This document shows, piece by piece, positions 1 through 9,339 of a stretch of DNA of 64,000 nt. A program made the translations under genes and the position numbers. Source of the stretch: Vibrio sinaloensis (lineage in GTDB: Bacteria; Pseudomonadota; Gammaproteobacteria; Enterobacterales; Vibrionaceae); the NCBI RefSeq assembly GCF_000808535.1, contig NZ_JWLV01000001.1, positions 744,001-808,000 of the forward strand. The letters are read 5' to 3'. A model generated the notes under the pieces. The model saw only the letters and a list, made by a program, of their open reading frames with translations. It did no database searches and was not told where the DNA came from. How positions within the stretch are numbered: position 1 is the stretch's first letter; every line of letters starts with the position of its first letter.

Positions 1-26
1 TAAATATTTGAGTTAGATGGTCGCGA

Positions 27-566
27 CTAGAAAAAGCTTTGCTCAATGATGATAATATCTCCTGGCATTACTTTGTTGGATAGCCTGACTTTGCTTTTTG
101 AGTCCTCAGAGCCAGATTTAGCTATATAAACCTTGCTCCTTGCAGCGCGATCTGTGAAACCGCCAGCCAATGCAATAGCTTTGTCTACAGTCAAACCTGG
201 TTGATATTCATAACCACCAGGTTTTTTTACTTCGCCATTAACGTAGATGCTGCGAAAGCCGATAACGCTCACACGCACCTTTGGATCGATCAGGTAATCG
301 CCTTTCAAACCTTTCACTATTTCGTTGCGCAATTGCTCCGGTGTTTTATTAAGAGCATTGAGTTGCCCTAAATATGGATACTCAAATCTTCCTCCATTAC
401 TTATATAAAGCTCTGAAATTGACAAGTCTTCTTCACCATAAACTGAGATTTGAAGCTTATCACCAGCCCCTATCTTATAGGTATCATCAAACACTTCAGC
501 ATTAGCTTTTAATGCCAAAGAAAACACAACTAAAAATATTGATATGTATTTAATCATTGAAGACAT
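27..566 (-). CDS. cpsC: Wza/VpsN-type periplasmic polysaccharide export protein
   Basis: A 179-residue protein with a signal peptide (about residues 1-23, ending ANA) followed by a polysaccharide export (Poly_export) domain opening with YKIGAGDKLQISVYGEE and a SLBB-like segment around VNGEVKKPGGYEYQPGLTV. No lipobox Cys is visible, so unlike E. coli Wza it may not be a lipoprotein, and it is much shorter than Wza (about 380 residues), matching the short VpsN type. It would form the outer-membrane or periplasmic exit channel for polysaccharide. It starts 6 bases after the barrel gene, so it is cotranscribed from the cpsA promoter. Family assignment is strong; the cps letter is by analogy with the V. 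parahaemolyticus cps and V. cholerae vpsL-M-N order. Confidence 0.85.
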   Translation of the reverse strand: MSSMIKYISIFLVVFSLALKANAEVFDDTYKIGAGDKLQISVYGEEDLSISELYISNGGRFEYPYLGQLNALNKTPEQLRNEIVKGLKGDYLIDPKVRVSVIGFRSIYVNGEVKKPGGYEYQPGLTVDKAIALAGGFTDRAARSKVYIAKSGSEDSKSKVRLSNKVMPGDIIIIEQSFF

Positions 567-572
567 TATCCG

Positions 573-1808
573 TTAGAAAATAAGATTTGCTGACACGTAG
601 TAAACATTTTGTTTATATTTATTTTGTTCTATAGATGAGTCATTATTCTCTAAACGCCATCCCGCTCCAATCTCGATATCATCGCGTAGTCCATATCCTA
701 GTCCGAGGCCGAGTCTATATAAATCTTCGGTACGTGTTGACTCTGAATAGTCATCTTTTACATATAAAAAAGACAGGTTCGTAAATAAGTTTGAACGCCA
801 GTAGTGCTTCCAGTTTGAATCAAAACTCTTTTCATCCACGTAATTAGAACCTTGCTCAGGATCTTTTGCACGCTGGGCGGCAGAGACAAGCACCGTAGAA
901 TAAGATAGCGGTTTCCATTCGAGGTCTAAATCCCAACTAAAGCCATTAAAGTCCACTTTTTCTGCTTCAGAATAAGACTTGTTTTGGAAACCTAATCGCA
1001 GTTTACCTTTGGTTTTTCCGGTAATATCCCAAGTTGCACCTGTTAGTAGAAATCTATCTACGCTATCTTGAGACGTAGTTGTATCTGTTCCATCGTATTT
1101 ATAGTCTCGATTATTAACATCTACTTCCACTAATAACTGAGTTGCGGGTAACGCTCGATAGTAAAACGCCATTCCGATACCAAACTCAAAGTAGTCTTTG
1201 TATTTGGTACTTAATGGGGTAAATTGAGGTTCTTTGATGTTTCTATAATTTTGATAGTTTTTGTCTTCCAAGCGAAGAGATGACTCAATTCGCCCCTTTG
1301 CTTCGTCAGAACCATAAGCATGAGTGATACTCGCTTTATGAACGGAAAACTCTACCGGACTTTCAGCAATAGTCGACAAATTGTCCCCAGCAAGAATACC
1401 AGTACCACGCTCTTCATGTTGGTATAAAAATGCATAGTCGATAGACAACGAGTTGCGGCGATTGATCGAAATGAAGTTTTCGCTTACAAAGCGATGATCA
1501 ATGTAGTTATCGTCACGACTGTCGAAGTAAGTACCAGAAGACACTTGATAGAGTAGTTGATACAGGCTCTCCCCTCTCTCAGCCTGCAAAGCAACACCTG
1601 GCTCAAGTACGATTAAAGATGAAGACTCGGGGTTCTCTTGCTTAGAGTATCGACCTATGTTGTCATTGTATTCATAAGCACTGTTAAAAATCGGAATTAC
1701 TTTTATTCCAGATTCCGTTACATATCCATTTCCTTCCAGAGCTGCATGGGCATGACTCCCGACAATAGATAAGGCAAGAGCAGGCAGTATCTTGTTCGAT
1801 ATCTTCAT
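573..1808 (-). CDS. cpsB: Outer-membrane beta-barrel protein of the polysaccharide operon (VpsM-like)
   Basis: A 411-residue protein with a signal peptide (residues 1-22, ending AHA) and long alternating polar/hydrophobic strands ending in aromatics, closing with an outer-membrane type C-terminal phenylalanine (NLIF). This is the pattern of a barrel that could pass or anchor polysaccharide. It lies between the initiating sugar transferase and the export protein, with gaps of 10 and 6 bases, so it is part of one operon. I recognise its position (VpsM/CpsB) better than its sequence; no enzymatic motif is visible. Confidence 0.75.
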   Translation of the reverse strand: MKISNKILPALALSIVGSHAHAALEGNGYVTESGIKVIPIFNSAYEYNDNIGRYSKQENPESSSLIVLEPGVALQAERGESLYQLLYQVSSGTYFDSRDDNYIDHRFVSENFISINRRNSLSIDYAFLYQHEERGTGILAGDNLSTIAESPVEFSVHKASITHAYGSDEAKGRIESSLRLEDKNYQNYRNIKEPQFTPLSTKYKDYFEFGIGMAFYYRALPATQLLVEVDVNNRDYKYDGTDTTTSQDSVDRFLLTGATWDITGKTKGKLRLGFQNKSYSEAEKVDFNGFSWDLDLEWKPLSYSTVLVSAAQRAKDPEQGSNYVDEKSFDSNWKHYWRSNLFTNLSFLYVKDDYSESTRTEDLYRLGLGLGYGLRDDIEIGAGWRLENNDSSIEQNKYKQNVYYVSANLIF

Positions 1809-1818
1809 GGATAATCCT

Positions 1819-3234
1819 TTAGTAAGCTGTTTTACCAGTGAAACCTTTGAAAATCGTTAGATAGACTATTTTGATATCTAACCACAGTGTCCAGTTTTGA
1901 ATGTAGGTTAAGTCGTACTCGACTCTTTTCTGCATTTTATCGAGCGTGTCAGTTTCGCCCCGGTAGCCGTTTACCTGTGCCCAACCTGTTATTCCGGGTT
2001 TGACATGATGACGAAGCATATACTTATCTATCAGTCCTCTATACTCTTCGTTGTGCGCAATGGCATGAGGTCTTGGACCAACAATCGACATTTGTCCGGT
2101 CAACACGTTGAAAAATTGCGGCAGTTCATCTAAAGAGGTCCGCCTTATAAAAGCGCCAAATTTCGTGACTCTCGGGTCTCCCTTAGTCGCTTGCTTAACA
2201 ACAGGGCCATTATCTGTTGCTCGCATTGAACGGAATTTCCAAACTTTTATCGAACGACCATCTAACCCATAGCGATCTTGTTTGAAAATAATTGGACCCG
2301 GGGAAGAAAGCTTTACACCGACGGCGACAAATAGAAGGATTGGTGCTATTGCTAGAATGATAAGAATGGATAAAACTACATCTTCAATCCGTTTAATCAC
2401 CGATGAAAAACCTCGAAAAGGAGTATCATGTACACTGAGCGTCACGACGTTACCTATGCTATTCCACCTAGAGTGCAGTAAATCAAAAGTGAAAAAGTCA
2501 GGGACAATATGCACATGTGCGTTAGAGTCAGCAAAGGCATTCAGAATTTGTTTGATACGCTTTGCAGCTTCCATTGGAAGAGCGACATAAACGTTCTTTA
2601 CACTTCCGTGTTTGGCTAGCAATAAGGCGTCATCAATGTTGCCCAACATTTTTAGATTGGTTTGGACAGCGCCTAAACTATCTTCAATCCTTTCTAACGT
2701 TCTGTCATCGTAAAAACCAACTAACGTCTCGCCATTGTGTTTATTTTTCTCTAATTCTTTTCCTAGTAGCAACCCTGCTCGAGTCGCACCAATAATGATA
2801 GATTTATTACGGTAACAATCATCTGGCCTTAAACGCTCGGGTAATGCAAATACTGCCCATCGCCATAACATCAAAGATACGGGAGTCACTAGGAACCACA
2901 CACCAAGTACGACACGAGAATACGAATCTGAAACCTTAAGGAAGAAACCTATTGCTAATGAGATTGCAATACAGATAAGCCAGGAAATAAGAACTGTTAC
3001 TAGAAGTTGATTTAACGAAACACGCTTGTGTGTGCGGTATACCCCAGAGACTTCAGCAGCTAAGTAATAAGACACTAAAACGAAAGATAAAATTACCTTA
3101 TAAAGAGATGAAAACTCTTCTACATAGATAAGTGTTGTGACAATAAGAACAAAACTGATGATAAATATATCGAAAAATCGATACATCAGTACCGATTCTT
3201 CTCCATGCTGCTTAATAGGATATCCAGTTTCCAT
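1819..3234 (-). CDS. cpsA: Undecaprenyl-phosphate glucose phosphotransferase (WcaJ/VpsL/CpsA type)
   Basis: A 471-residue polyprenyl glycosylphosphotransferase. It has about four N-terminal membrane helices (residues 15-130), a central CoA-binding-like Rossmann region (about 145-250), a membrane-insertion helix near residue 285, and the C-terminal catalytic domain with KFRSM, TSLDELPQFFNVL, SIVGPRP and the closing KPGITGWAQV region. It moves hexose-1-phosphate onto undecaprenyl phosphate and so starts polysaccharide repeat synthesis. It is the first gene of the leftward operon and is preceded by an ops element 29 bases before the ATG. The chosen ATG has a weak ribosome site; an in-frame ATG at 3186 is possible but would shorten the first membrane segment. 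Confidence 0.9.
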   Translation of the reverse strand: METGYPIKQHGEESVLMYRFFDIFIISFVLIVTTLIYVEEFSSLYKVILSFVLVSYYLAAEVSGVYRTHKRVSLNQLLVTVLISWLICIAISLAIGFFLKVSDSYSRVVLGVWFLVTPVSLMLWRWAVFALPERLRPDDCYRNKSIIIGATRAGLLLGKELEKNKHNGETLVGFYDDRTLERIEDSLGAVQTNLKMLGNIDDALLLAKHGSVKNVYVALPMEAAKRIKQILNAFADSNAHVHIVPDFFTFDLLHSRWNSIGNVVTLSVHDTPFRGFSSVIKRIEDVVLSILIILAIAPILLFVAVGVKLSSPGPIIFKQDRYGLDGRSIKVWKFRSMRATDNGPVVKQATKGDPRVTKFGAFIRRTSLDELPQFFNVLTGQMSIVGPRPHAIAHNEEYRGLIDKYMLRHHVKPGITGWAQVNGYRGETDTLDKMQKRVEYDLTYIQNWTLWLDIKIVYLTIFKGFTGKTAY

Positions 3235-3263
3235 ATGAGTTATTAGGCCTATCTCTGTCGTTC

Positions 3264-3275
3264 AACGCTACCGCC
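3264..3275 (-). promoter_or_regulatory. ops/JUMPstart element (RfaH recruitment site)
   Basis: The minus strand reads GGCGGTAGCGTT, matching 11 of 12 bases of the known ops consensus GGCGGTAGCGTG. It lies in the cpsA leader, 29 bases before the start codon, preceded by a GGCTAAACCTAAG stretch resembling the wider JUMPstart sequence. Known role: RNA polymerase pauses here and the non-template strand recruits RfaH, which suppresses termination in long polysaccharide operons. That RfaH acts here is inferred. Confidence 0.8.
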
Positions 3276-3440
3276 CTTAGGTTTAGCCCCCAAAGTACTT
3301 AAGCAAAAATAATTGTTGTCTGTCGAAATCCAATTTCTGAATCTCATTTTTATAGCGTATATAGTCTGAATATTTTTCACCGAAAAACAAACACCCTTTA
3401 ATACCTTATTACTAGAGTTCTTTTAATTGAGAGTGTAAAT

Positions 3441-3458
3441 TTTCTCAATATTGAGAAA
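3441..3458. promoter_or_regulatory. Perfect 18-bp palindrome upstream of the cps operon, candidate operator
   Basis: TTTCTCAATATTGAGAAA is a perfect inverted repeat about 205 bp before cpsA, flanked by a looser outer dyad (TAAATTT and AAATTTA). The TTCTCA/TGAGAA halves resemble sites I recall for VpsR/CpsR-type biofilm activators. The assignment is inferred. Confidence 0.5.
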
Positions 3459-3644
3459 GTGAAATTTAACGCGATTTAACTCGAATAAATGTGAAAAACA
3501 GCTTTCGCAGACAGTAATTATCCATTAGTTGATTCGACCAACAACTAGCACCTTTATCTTACAAATGCTCCAATTAATAAACTTTTGTTCTAGTACTTTG
3601 TTTTATGCATTTTTTATTTTCAACCTTGTTACATTGGAAAGCTA

Positions 3645-3675
3645 AAAAACAAAAAAGCCCCTCATAAAGAGGGGC
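3645..3675 (-). terminator. Rho-independent terminator of the pst operon
   Basis: On the minus strand GCCCCTC, loop TTTAT, GAGGGGC, followed by TTTTTTGTTTTTT. It lies 55 bases past the pstB stop. Confidence 0.85.
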
Positions 3676-3729
3676 AAAAGTACCATCGCTTATAGTTATA
3701 GTGATATTGCCAGTAAATAGCGTTTAGAG

Positions 3730-4479
3730 TTAACCGAAATCACCGTTGACATAACCTTTGGTGCGATCATCTTTTGGTGAACTAAAGATGTTTTGCGTTT
3801 CATCGTGTTCCACTAACTCCCCCATTAGAAAGAATGCGGTCCGGTCAGAGATACGACGCGCTTGCTGCATAGAATGCGTCACGATGACGATGGTGTAGTT
3901 CTTTTTCAGCTCTTCCATCAACTCTTCAATTTTATGCGTCGCAATGGGATCCAACGCAGAGGTAGGCTCATCCATCAGGATCACATCCGGCTCCATCGCG
4001 ATGGTACGTGCAATACATAAACGCTGCTGCTGACCACCCGAAAGACCAAATGCGTGAGACTTAAGACGATCTTTTACTTCGTCCCATAGTGCCGCACCGC
4101 GTAGAGATCGCTCAACCACTTCATCAATGTGCTTTTTGTCTTTCACACCTTGAGCACGCAGACCATACGCCACGTTCTCATAAATGCTCATTGGAAACGG
4201 GTTTGGCTTTTGGAACACCATGCCAACTTTAATACGCAGGTCCGCTACATCGATATTGCCATAAATATCGGTACCATCCATATCCAGCTTACCGGTGATT
4301 TTCACGCCTTCAATGAGATCATTCATGCGGTTTAGACAACGTAATAGCGTCGATTTTCCGCAACCTGATGGGCCGATAAGTGCCGTTACTTGGCGAGTTG
4401 GAATCGGCAAATTGATCGCTTTTAGTGCTTGGTTGTCACCGTAATATAGGTCTAGATTCTCAATATCAAACTTGTTCAT
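3730..4479 (-). CDS. pstB: Phosphate ABC transporter ATP-binding protein PstB
   Basis: A 249-residue ABC ATPase with Walker [10 protein letters not shown], signature LSGGQQQR, Walker [13 protein letters not shown] and the His-switch VTHSMQQA. It powers high-affinity phosphate import through PstA/PstC. It is the last gene of the leftward pstS-C-A-B operon, 42 bases after pstA, and is followed by a strong terminator. phoU and phoBR are not next to it here, whereas phoU follows pstB in E. coli. Confidence 0.97.
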   Translation of the reverse strand: MNKFDIENLDLYYGDNQALKAINLPIPTRQVTALIGPSGCGKSTLLRCLNRMNDLIEGVKITGKLDMDGTDIYGNIDVADLRIKVGMVFQKPNPFPMSIYENVAYGLRAQGVKDKKHIDEVVERSLRGAALWDEVKDRLKSHAFGLSGGQQQRLCIARTIAMEPDVILMDEPTSALDPIATHKIEELMEELKKNYTIVIVTHSMQQARRISDRTAFFLMGELVEHDETQNIFSSPKDDRTKGYVNGDFG

Positions 4480-4521
4480 TTTCTTAATCTCTTCAATTCT
4501 TTAGTTCGTGTTTGTGTGCGA

Positions 4522-5385
4522 TTAGTAAGTCGCTTTGTTGAAGCGGCTAGCAATAAGCTTCGTCGTCATGTTGATTAATAAGACCACGACAATCAGCACT
4601 GTCGCTGTACCGTAAGCTTGGTTCCACTCTTCAATTGTGAACAGCTCGGTAGTCAGCTTGTATAGGTGAACGGTCAGCGTTCGTCCCGAATCGAGCAAAG
4701 AGTCCGGAACTCGAGCAACCATGCCTGCTGTTAGAAAAACAGGGGCCGATTCACCAATGACACGACCAATACTAAGAATGACCGAAGTTAAGATACCAGG
4801 TGTCGCACTGGGTAAGATTAAACGCCAGATAGTGTAAATTTTCGAAGAGCCTAGCGCGTAAGAGCCCTCACGATAGGTTTGTGGCACAGCCATCAATGCT
4901 TCTTCCGTCGTGCGGATAATGACAGGCAGAATCAGGATACTCAAAGTCAATGCGCCCGAAAGGATCGAGAAGCCCAGACCGAGAATCGCGACGAAGAATG
5001 TCATACCAAATAGACCGAAGATAATCGATGGTATACCCGCCAATGACTCGGTACAGAAACGAATAACTTTCACCAGCTTACTGCCAACTTTGGCATACTC
5101 CGTTAAGTAGATGGCCGTCATAATGCCCAGTGGCGCTGCCACTGCAATCGAAGCGATAACCATGTAGATAGTCGCTACTATCATCGGGAAAATACCTTTC
5201 TCTTCCCCAGTCGCCGTGTAGTTATCAGTAATGAATGCCCAATCAACGTGCTTTAGACCATTCGATAAAATGTACCAGATGATCCAGAACAGGAAGCCTA
5301 CCGTTAAAGCAGCAGCGGCCCAGATAAAACCGTTTAGGATCTTGTCCTTAAACTCTCGAGATTGTTTTAGTTTTGCGCGGTCCAT
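4522..5385 (-). CDS. pstA: Phosphate ABC transporter permease PstA
   Basis: A membrane permease of about 287 residues with six predicted helices and the binding-protein-dependent transport EAA loop (EEALMAVPQTYREGSYALG). The ATG at 5385 is preferred over an upstream GTG (5394) because AGG lies 8 bases before it. It forms the channel with PstC and is energised by PstB. It follows pstC after a short gap in the same operon. Confidence 0.95.
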   Translation of the reverse strand: MDRAKLKQSREFKDKILNGFIWAAAALTVGFLFWIIWYILSNGLKHVDWAFITDNYTATGEEKGIFPMIVATIYMVIASIAVAAPLGIMTAIYLTEYAKVGSKLVKVIRFCTESLAGIPSIIFGLFGMTFFVAILGLGFSILSGALTLSILILPVIIRTTEEALMAVPQTYREGSYALGSSKIYTIWRLILPSATPGILTSVILSIGRVIGESAPVFLTAGMVARVPDSLLDSGRTLTVHLYKLTTELFTIEEWNQAYGTATVLIVVVLLINMTTKLIASRFNKATY

Positions 5386-5401
5386 AATCGTCACCTATCG
5401 C

Positions 5402-6334
5402 TTATTTCGCTTTTTCGCGATTGAGATAAAGAAGAGCAGCATTGAGCATCATGATGAAGACAAGCAATACGACACCTGTAGCGTAAAGTGCATTAGCGTG
5501 AACACCACTTGCGTAGGACATTTCAATCGCAATATTAGCTGTTAGTGTACGCGCAGAGTCCAATATACCCTCAGGCATCGCGGGGGCGTTACCCATTACC
5601 ATGATGATGGCCATAGTCTCACCAAGTGCACGACCGATACCGAGGATGACCCCAGTCATAATGCCGCTGCGAGCTGCTGGAACAAGGAGCTTAAAAATGG
5701 TGTAGATCTTAGATGCTCCAAGCGCTAGCGAGCCTTCTTTGTAAGTGCGAGGAACTGCGCGAATAGACGTTTCAGAAACGGTTATCACTGTTGGTAGAAT
5801 CATGACACCCAAAACAATAATACCCGCCAAAATTGTGTTGCCTGCTGGCACTTGGAAGATATTTTGAATTAGGGGAACGATGATAACCAAGCCAAAAAAG
5901 CCATATACCACTGATGGAATACCCGCCAAAAGTTCAACCGCCGGACGAATAACATCGGCGACACGTTTCGGCGCGATTTCAGCGATGAAAATTGCGGTCA
6001 ATACACCTACGGGTACACCCACTATAACGGCACCAAATGTGGAAACAACAGAAGCAACAATCATGGTTGCAACGCCGTACAGCGCCGGTGGTAGCCAATC
6101 TTGGCCAAGGACAATGCCCGACACTCCCGCTTCTTGGAATGCAGGGATGGATTCTTTAACAATGAAGTAAGCAATAATTGCCAGTGAGACGATACCGATT
6201 ACGGCACTCGCTAGAAACAGGCCATGGAAGATGCGCTCTTTCCAGTCAACGCGTTTGCGCTCTCGTAATGCTGGCTTAGAAACTTGAGTCGCTTCAGTAT
6301 TCATAAGCTTTTCACTATTGGTTGCGATGGTCAT
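5402..6334 (-). CDS. pstC: Phosphate ABC transporter permease PstC
   Basis: A 310-residue permease with a cytoplasmic N-terminal stretch, then about six helices and the EAA loop (SETSIRAVPRTYKEGSLALG). It shares the loop pattern with PstA, as expected for the heterodimeric channel. It starts with an AGG ribosome site 10 bases upstream. It lies 67 bp from pstS, and that gap contains a hairpin that may lower permease expression relative to the binding protein. Confidence 0.95.
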   Translation of the reverse strand: MTIATNSEKLMNTEATQVSKPALRERKRVDWKERIFHGLFLASAVIGIVSLAIIAYFIVKESIPAFQEAGVSGIVLGQDWLPPALYGVATMIVASVVSTFGAVIVGVPVGVLTAIFIAEIAPKRVADVIRPAVELLAGIPSVVYGFFGLVIIVPLIQNIFQVPAGNTILAGIIVLGVMILPTVITVSETSIRAVPRTYKEGSLALGASKIYTIFKLLVPAARSGIMTGVILGIGRALGETMAIIMVMGNAPAMPEGILDSARTLTANIAIEMSYASGVHANALYATGVVLLVFIMMLNAALLYLNREKAK

Positions 6335-6382
6335 AAAATTCTTACCTGGAGAACGAAAAGAATCGTTTCAGAGTCAGAAAAG

Positions 6383-6406
6383 GCTCAGCCCAAAATTAGG
6401 CTGAGC
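6383..6406 (-). terminator. Hairpin between pstS and pstC, likely partial terminator or RNA stabiliser
   Basis: GCTCAGCC/GGCTGAGC stem with an 8-base loop, followed on the minus strand by CTTTTCTG. The short U-run suggests incomplete termination, which would favour PstS over the membrane subunits. Confidence 0.55.
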
Positions 6407-6427
6407 AATTAAGTAGATTTGCTGGGA

Positions 6428-7249
6428 TTAGTTAACTGAGATGTAGCCTTTCTTATCTACAAGCGCTTGTGCGTCATCAGATACCATCCACTCTAGGAAC
6501 TTCTGAGTTTGTGCTGATGGCTTACCTTCTTTGTAAAGTACAAGGAATGGACGTGCCACTTTGTAAGAGCCGTTCTTCACATTATCAACAGACGCTGGCG
6601 TGCCATCGATAGATAGTGCGTTAACTGAAGCGTCAACGGTGCCCAGAGAAATGTAGCCAATTGCGTAAGGGTTAGATGCCACCATTGTTTTTAGAGCACC
6701 GTTACCGTTAGCAACTTGAGCGCGCTGAGAGATTGCAGAAACTTTCTTACCAGAGATTTTCTTTTTCAGTTTCATGATGTCTTCGAAAGCACCACGAGTA
6801 CCTGAAGCTGTGTCACGAGTGATAGCAACGATAGGCTTGTCTGCGCCACCAACATCTTTCCAGTTAGTGATTTCGCCTTTGTAGATTGCTGTGACTTGCT
6901 CAGCAGTTAGACCACTAAGGTCGTTTTTCGGGTTAACAACAACTGCGATACCGTCCATTGCCACTGTAAGCTCTTTAAGAGCAGGCTCTTTTTCGGAATC
7001 TTTTAGGTTACGAGAAGACATACCTAGGTCAGCACTGCCGTTTTTCGCCGCTTTTACACCTGCAGAAGAACCTGGGCCTTGAACTTCAATAAATACATCT
7101 GAGTTTGTCTTCATGTATGTTTCAGAGAAAACTTCCATCAGTGGAGTTACGCTGCTAGAGCCCACTGCAGAGATCGTTTCTTTAGCAGAAACTGAAGTCA
7201 CTGCCATTGCGCCTAGAAGTGCGATTGCACCGATAACTGTCTTTTTCAT
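6428..7249 (-). CDS. pstS: Periplasmic phosphate-binding protein PstS
   Basis: A 273-residue secreted solute-binding protein. It has a signal peptide (residues 1-22, ending SVSA), then the phosphate-binding loops AVGSSSVTPL, GPGSSAGVKA and RDTASGTRGAF typical of the short PstS family. It captures inorganic phosphate and passes it to PstC/PstA. The ATG at 7249 is preferred over the overlapping GTG at 7252 because AGGA lies 7 bases before the ATG. It is the first gene of the operon and lies downstream of a Pho box, so PhoB-dependent induction under phosphate starvation is expected. Confidence 0.96.
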   Translation of the reverse strand: MKKTVIGAIALLGAMAVTSVSAKETISAVGSSSVTPLMEVFSETYMKTNSDVFIEVQGPGSSAGVKAAKNGSADLGMSSRNLKDSEKEPALKELTVAMDGIAVVVNPKNDLSGLTAEQVTAIYKGEITNWKDVGGADKPIVAITRDTASGTRGAFEDIMKLKKKISGKKVSAISQRAQVANGNGALKTMVASNPYAIGYISLGTVDASVNALSIDGTPASVDNVKNGSYKVARPFLVLYKEGKPSAQTQKFLEWMVSDDAQALVDKKGYISVN

Positions 7250-7314
7250 CACAATATCCTTAATTGGCTTTATTGCCGTTGTGTTTCACTTGAACGATGC
7301 TCACTTTAGGACCC

Positions 7315-7358
7315 TTATGTGACAGTTGTGTTTCACTTAGTTGAAGCCTCTATGACAG
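7315..7358 (-). promoter_or_regulatory. Candidate Pho box of the pst operon
   Basis: The minus strand has CTGTCATA (7358-7351) and CTGTCACA (7325-7318), 33 bp apart, which is exactly three 11-bp PhoB repeat units. The two middle units are degenerate. Both halves match the CTGTCAT PhoB half-site, and the array sits 66 bp before pstS. PhoB binding is inferred. Confidence 0.6.
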
Positions 7359-7555
7359 CTTAGTTTTGCTCTTTCTCCTCCAATACACATTGAGTTATGA
7401 ATCAATTATTGTGAGAAACTGTGTCAGCTGGATTATAATAATTGATGCAATTAGTTACATAAACCACTGAAAATTAAATAAATTAAGTTGCATAACGTCC
7501 TATCAAAAATTGCACACAACTCTAAATTTGTGTATTGAATTATCCTCGCAGGGAA

Positions 7556-7570
7556 TTAGAATCATTCTCG
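7556..7570. promoter_or_regulatory. Fur-box-like dyad before the chemoreceptor gene
   Basis: TTAGAAT-C-ATTCTCG fits the 7-1-7 Fur pattern (TGATAAT-n-ATTATCA) at 10 of 14 positions, 62 bp before the start codon. Weak evidence. Confidence 0.3.
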
Positions 7571-7631
7571 AAACTAATAAAAATAATAATTTATTTACTA
7601 TTACATTGCTTTTTTATGAAGAGGACCTTTC

Positions 7632-9275
7632 ATGCGCCAACTACTCAGTGGCTTGTCTATTAAGCTTCAGGTGGTTGTGCCTGTTATTTTTACTTTGTTA
7701 CTTCTCGTTGCAGGTATCAGTTACAGCACTTCAAATCTGAAAAATGTATTCAATCAAGTAACCATCTCTACCGAAAACTTGGTCACCCACAAGGATGAAC
7801 TCACCAAAATCATCGACAACACCTACGGAATGCGCATTAAAGCCATTTACAGCCTTTTTAGATCCGATGATGTAGCGCAACTTGCAACGACTTTGGAATC
7901 CAAAAAACAAACCAATTTCCGCTTGTTGGACTCCCTAGCTCAAGTTAAAGGCCTCGAGGCAGAGGTGAAAGCGATGCGCAACGCCATCGACGATTACGTG
8001 AGCTACTCTATTGATACAATGACGCCCTTGCTAAAGACCAAACACGCTAGCGAATCATTGTCTGCGGCGTTTGAGCAACAGTACGAACAAGCATCAAACG
8101 TATACCGAACCAAGGGCAACGCGATGGTAAAAGCGATCGACGACTTGTCCGCTAAGCTCAACGAAATTGCATTGCACGAAGTCGCAGCCAACCAAACCAG
8201 TCACTCGAATGTGATGTTTAACGCGATCCTCGGCTTACTTGCCGTGCTTGGTACCGCTCTAGTGATAAGCTGGCTGCTGGCAGGTATCATCGTTACCCCA
8301 ATCAAATCACTGCAAAAAGCAATGAAAGAGCTTGCTCAAGGCAACCTCAAAACGGAGGTAAGCGTTGAGGGTAACAACGAAATCACTGCGCTATCACAAG
8401 ACTTCAACTCGACGGTTAAGCAGCTACAAGGAACCGTAGACGCGCTGGTACGAATCAGTGTTGATGTTGCTTCTGCTTCGACTGAACTTGCGGCAGTAAT
8501 GACACAGTCAAGTGCAAACTCCGATCAAGAGAAGAACGAAGTTGAGCACGTGGCAGCTGCCATAAACCAAATGGAAAGTACCGCTTCTGAGGTCACCGAA
8601 AACGCTAATCGAGCCGATTCTGCCTCTACACGTGCTGACAAACTTGCACGTGAGAGCCTTGCCGTGTTTGAACAGAACACGCGTTCAAGTGAGAAAATGG
8701 CTCATCAGCTTTCAGAAGCCGCAACAGTAGTAAACTCACTGAAAGAGCAATCTGAGCAAATTGGTAAAGTCATTGAAGTTATCGAAAGCATTTCAGAGCA
8801 AACCAACTTACTTGCTCTCAATGCTGCGATCGAAGCGGCTCGAGCAGGCGAGAGTGGTCGCGGTTTTGCCGTTGTCGCAGATGAAGTCCGTATGCTTGCA
8901 GCACGCACGCAAGAATCAACCAAAGAGATCCAAGTCATTATCGAAGAGCTGCAAAGACAATCAGGAAGCGCGAATGAGAGCATGAACTCGAGCTTAGAGC
9001 TACTGAGTCACAATCAAGACCAAGCCAGCAAGGTTAGAGAGTCCTTGGGTAACATTAGCGCCTCAATCTCAGAACTGACAACTATAAACGCTCAAGTCGC
9101 CGTTGCATCGGAAGAGCAAGGGCAAGTGACCTCTGACGTAAACAACAACCTGAGCAACATTTACGAGCTTGTAAGCCAAAATGTAACCGGAATTACCCAA
9201 GCTGCTGCCGCAAGCCAAGAGTTATCAACGCTAGCGGAAAACCAAAAGCAACAACTGGGGTTCTTCAAGGTCTAA
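7632..9275 (+). CDS. Methyl-accepting chemotaxis protein
   Basis: A 547-residue chemoreceptor. One membrane helix lies near residues 10-30, then a helical ligand-binding region of about 155 residues with the spacing of a four-helix bundle, a second membrane helix near 190-212, a HAMP domain (about 213-265) and a long coiled-coil signalling domain. The signalling hairpin reads [19 protein letters not shown] and [13 protein letters not shown] good ribosome site (AGAGGA) precedes the ATG. It is divergent from pstS, so it may sense something tied to phosphate or iron supply, but the ligand cannot be read from sequence. No C-terminal CheR-tethering pentapeptide is seen. Confidence 0.95.
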   Translation: MRQLLSGLSIKLQVVVPVIFTLLLLVAGISYSTSNLKNVFNQVTISTENLVTHKDELTKIIDNTYGMRIKAIYSLFRSDDVAQLATTLESKKQTNFRLLDSLAQVKGLEAEVKAMRNAIDDYVSYSIDTMTPLLKTKHASESLSAAFEQQYEQASNVYRTKGNAMVKAIDDLSAKLNEIALHEVAANQTSHSNVMFNAILGLLAVLGTALVISWLLAGIIVTPIKSLQKAMKELAQGNLKTEVSVEGNNEITALSQDFNSTVKQLQGTVDALVRISVDVASASTELAAVMTQSSANSDQEKNEVEHVAAAINQMESTASEVTENANRADSASTRADKLARESLAVFEQNTRSSEKMAHQLSEAATVVNSLKEQSEQIGKVIEVIESISEQTNLLALNAAIEAARAGESGRGFAVVADEVRMLAARTQESTKEIQVIIEELQRQSGSANESMNSSLELLSHNQDQASKVRESLGNISASISELTTINAQVAVASEEQGQVTSDVNNNLSNIYELVSQNVTGITQAAAASQELSTLAENQKQQLGFFKV

Positions 9276-9293
9276 CCGCGGTATTTAAGCAAA

Positions 9294-9321
9294 AAAGGGG
9301 CTGCCAATTGGCAGCCCCTTT
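9294..9321. terminator. Bidirectional terminator between chemoreceptor and DEAD helicase
   Basis: A near-perfect palindrome: AAAGGGGCTGCC, loop AATT, and its complement. It is followed by T-rich sequence on the plus strand (TCTGTTTTGTTT) and flanked by TTTGC on the minus strand. It serves the two convergent genes. Confidence 0.85.
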
Positions 9322-9339
9322 CTGTTTTGTTTGACCTGT

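Larger units (their letters stand above)
3235..3729. other. 495-bp intergenic region between cpsA and pstB
   Basis: No convincing ORF. It holds the cps leader with the ops element, an AT-rich promoter region with the palindrome at 3441-3458, and the pstB terminator at 3645-3675. The length suits a multi-input regulatory region for the polysaccharide operon. Confidence 0.7.
7250..7631. other. Divergent intergenic region between pstS and a chemoreceptor gene
   Basis: About 380 bp with no ORF. It contains the Pho box near pstS and a Fur-box-like dyad near the chemoreceptor. The remainder is AT-rich with no feature I can name. Confidence 0.6.

Noticed and set aside
8705..8985. Long antisense and alternate-frame ORFs inside chemoreceptor and other genes
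   Set aside because: They are shadows of strongly supported genes with no ribosome site or recognisable product.
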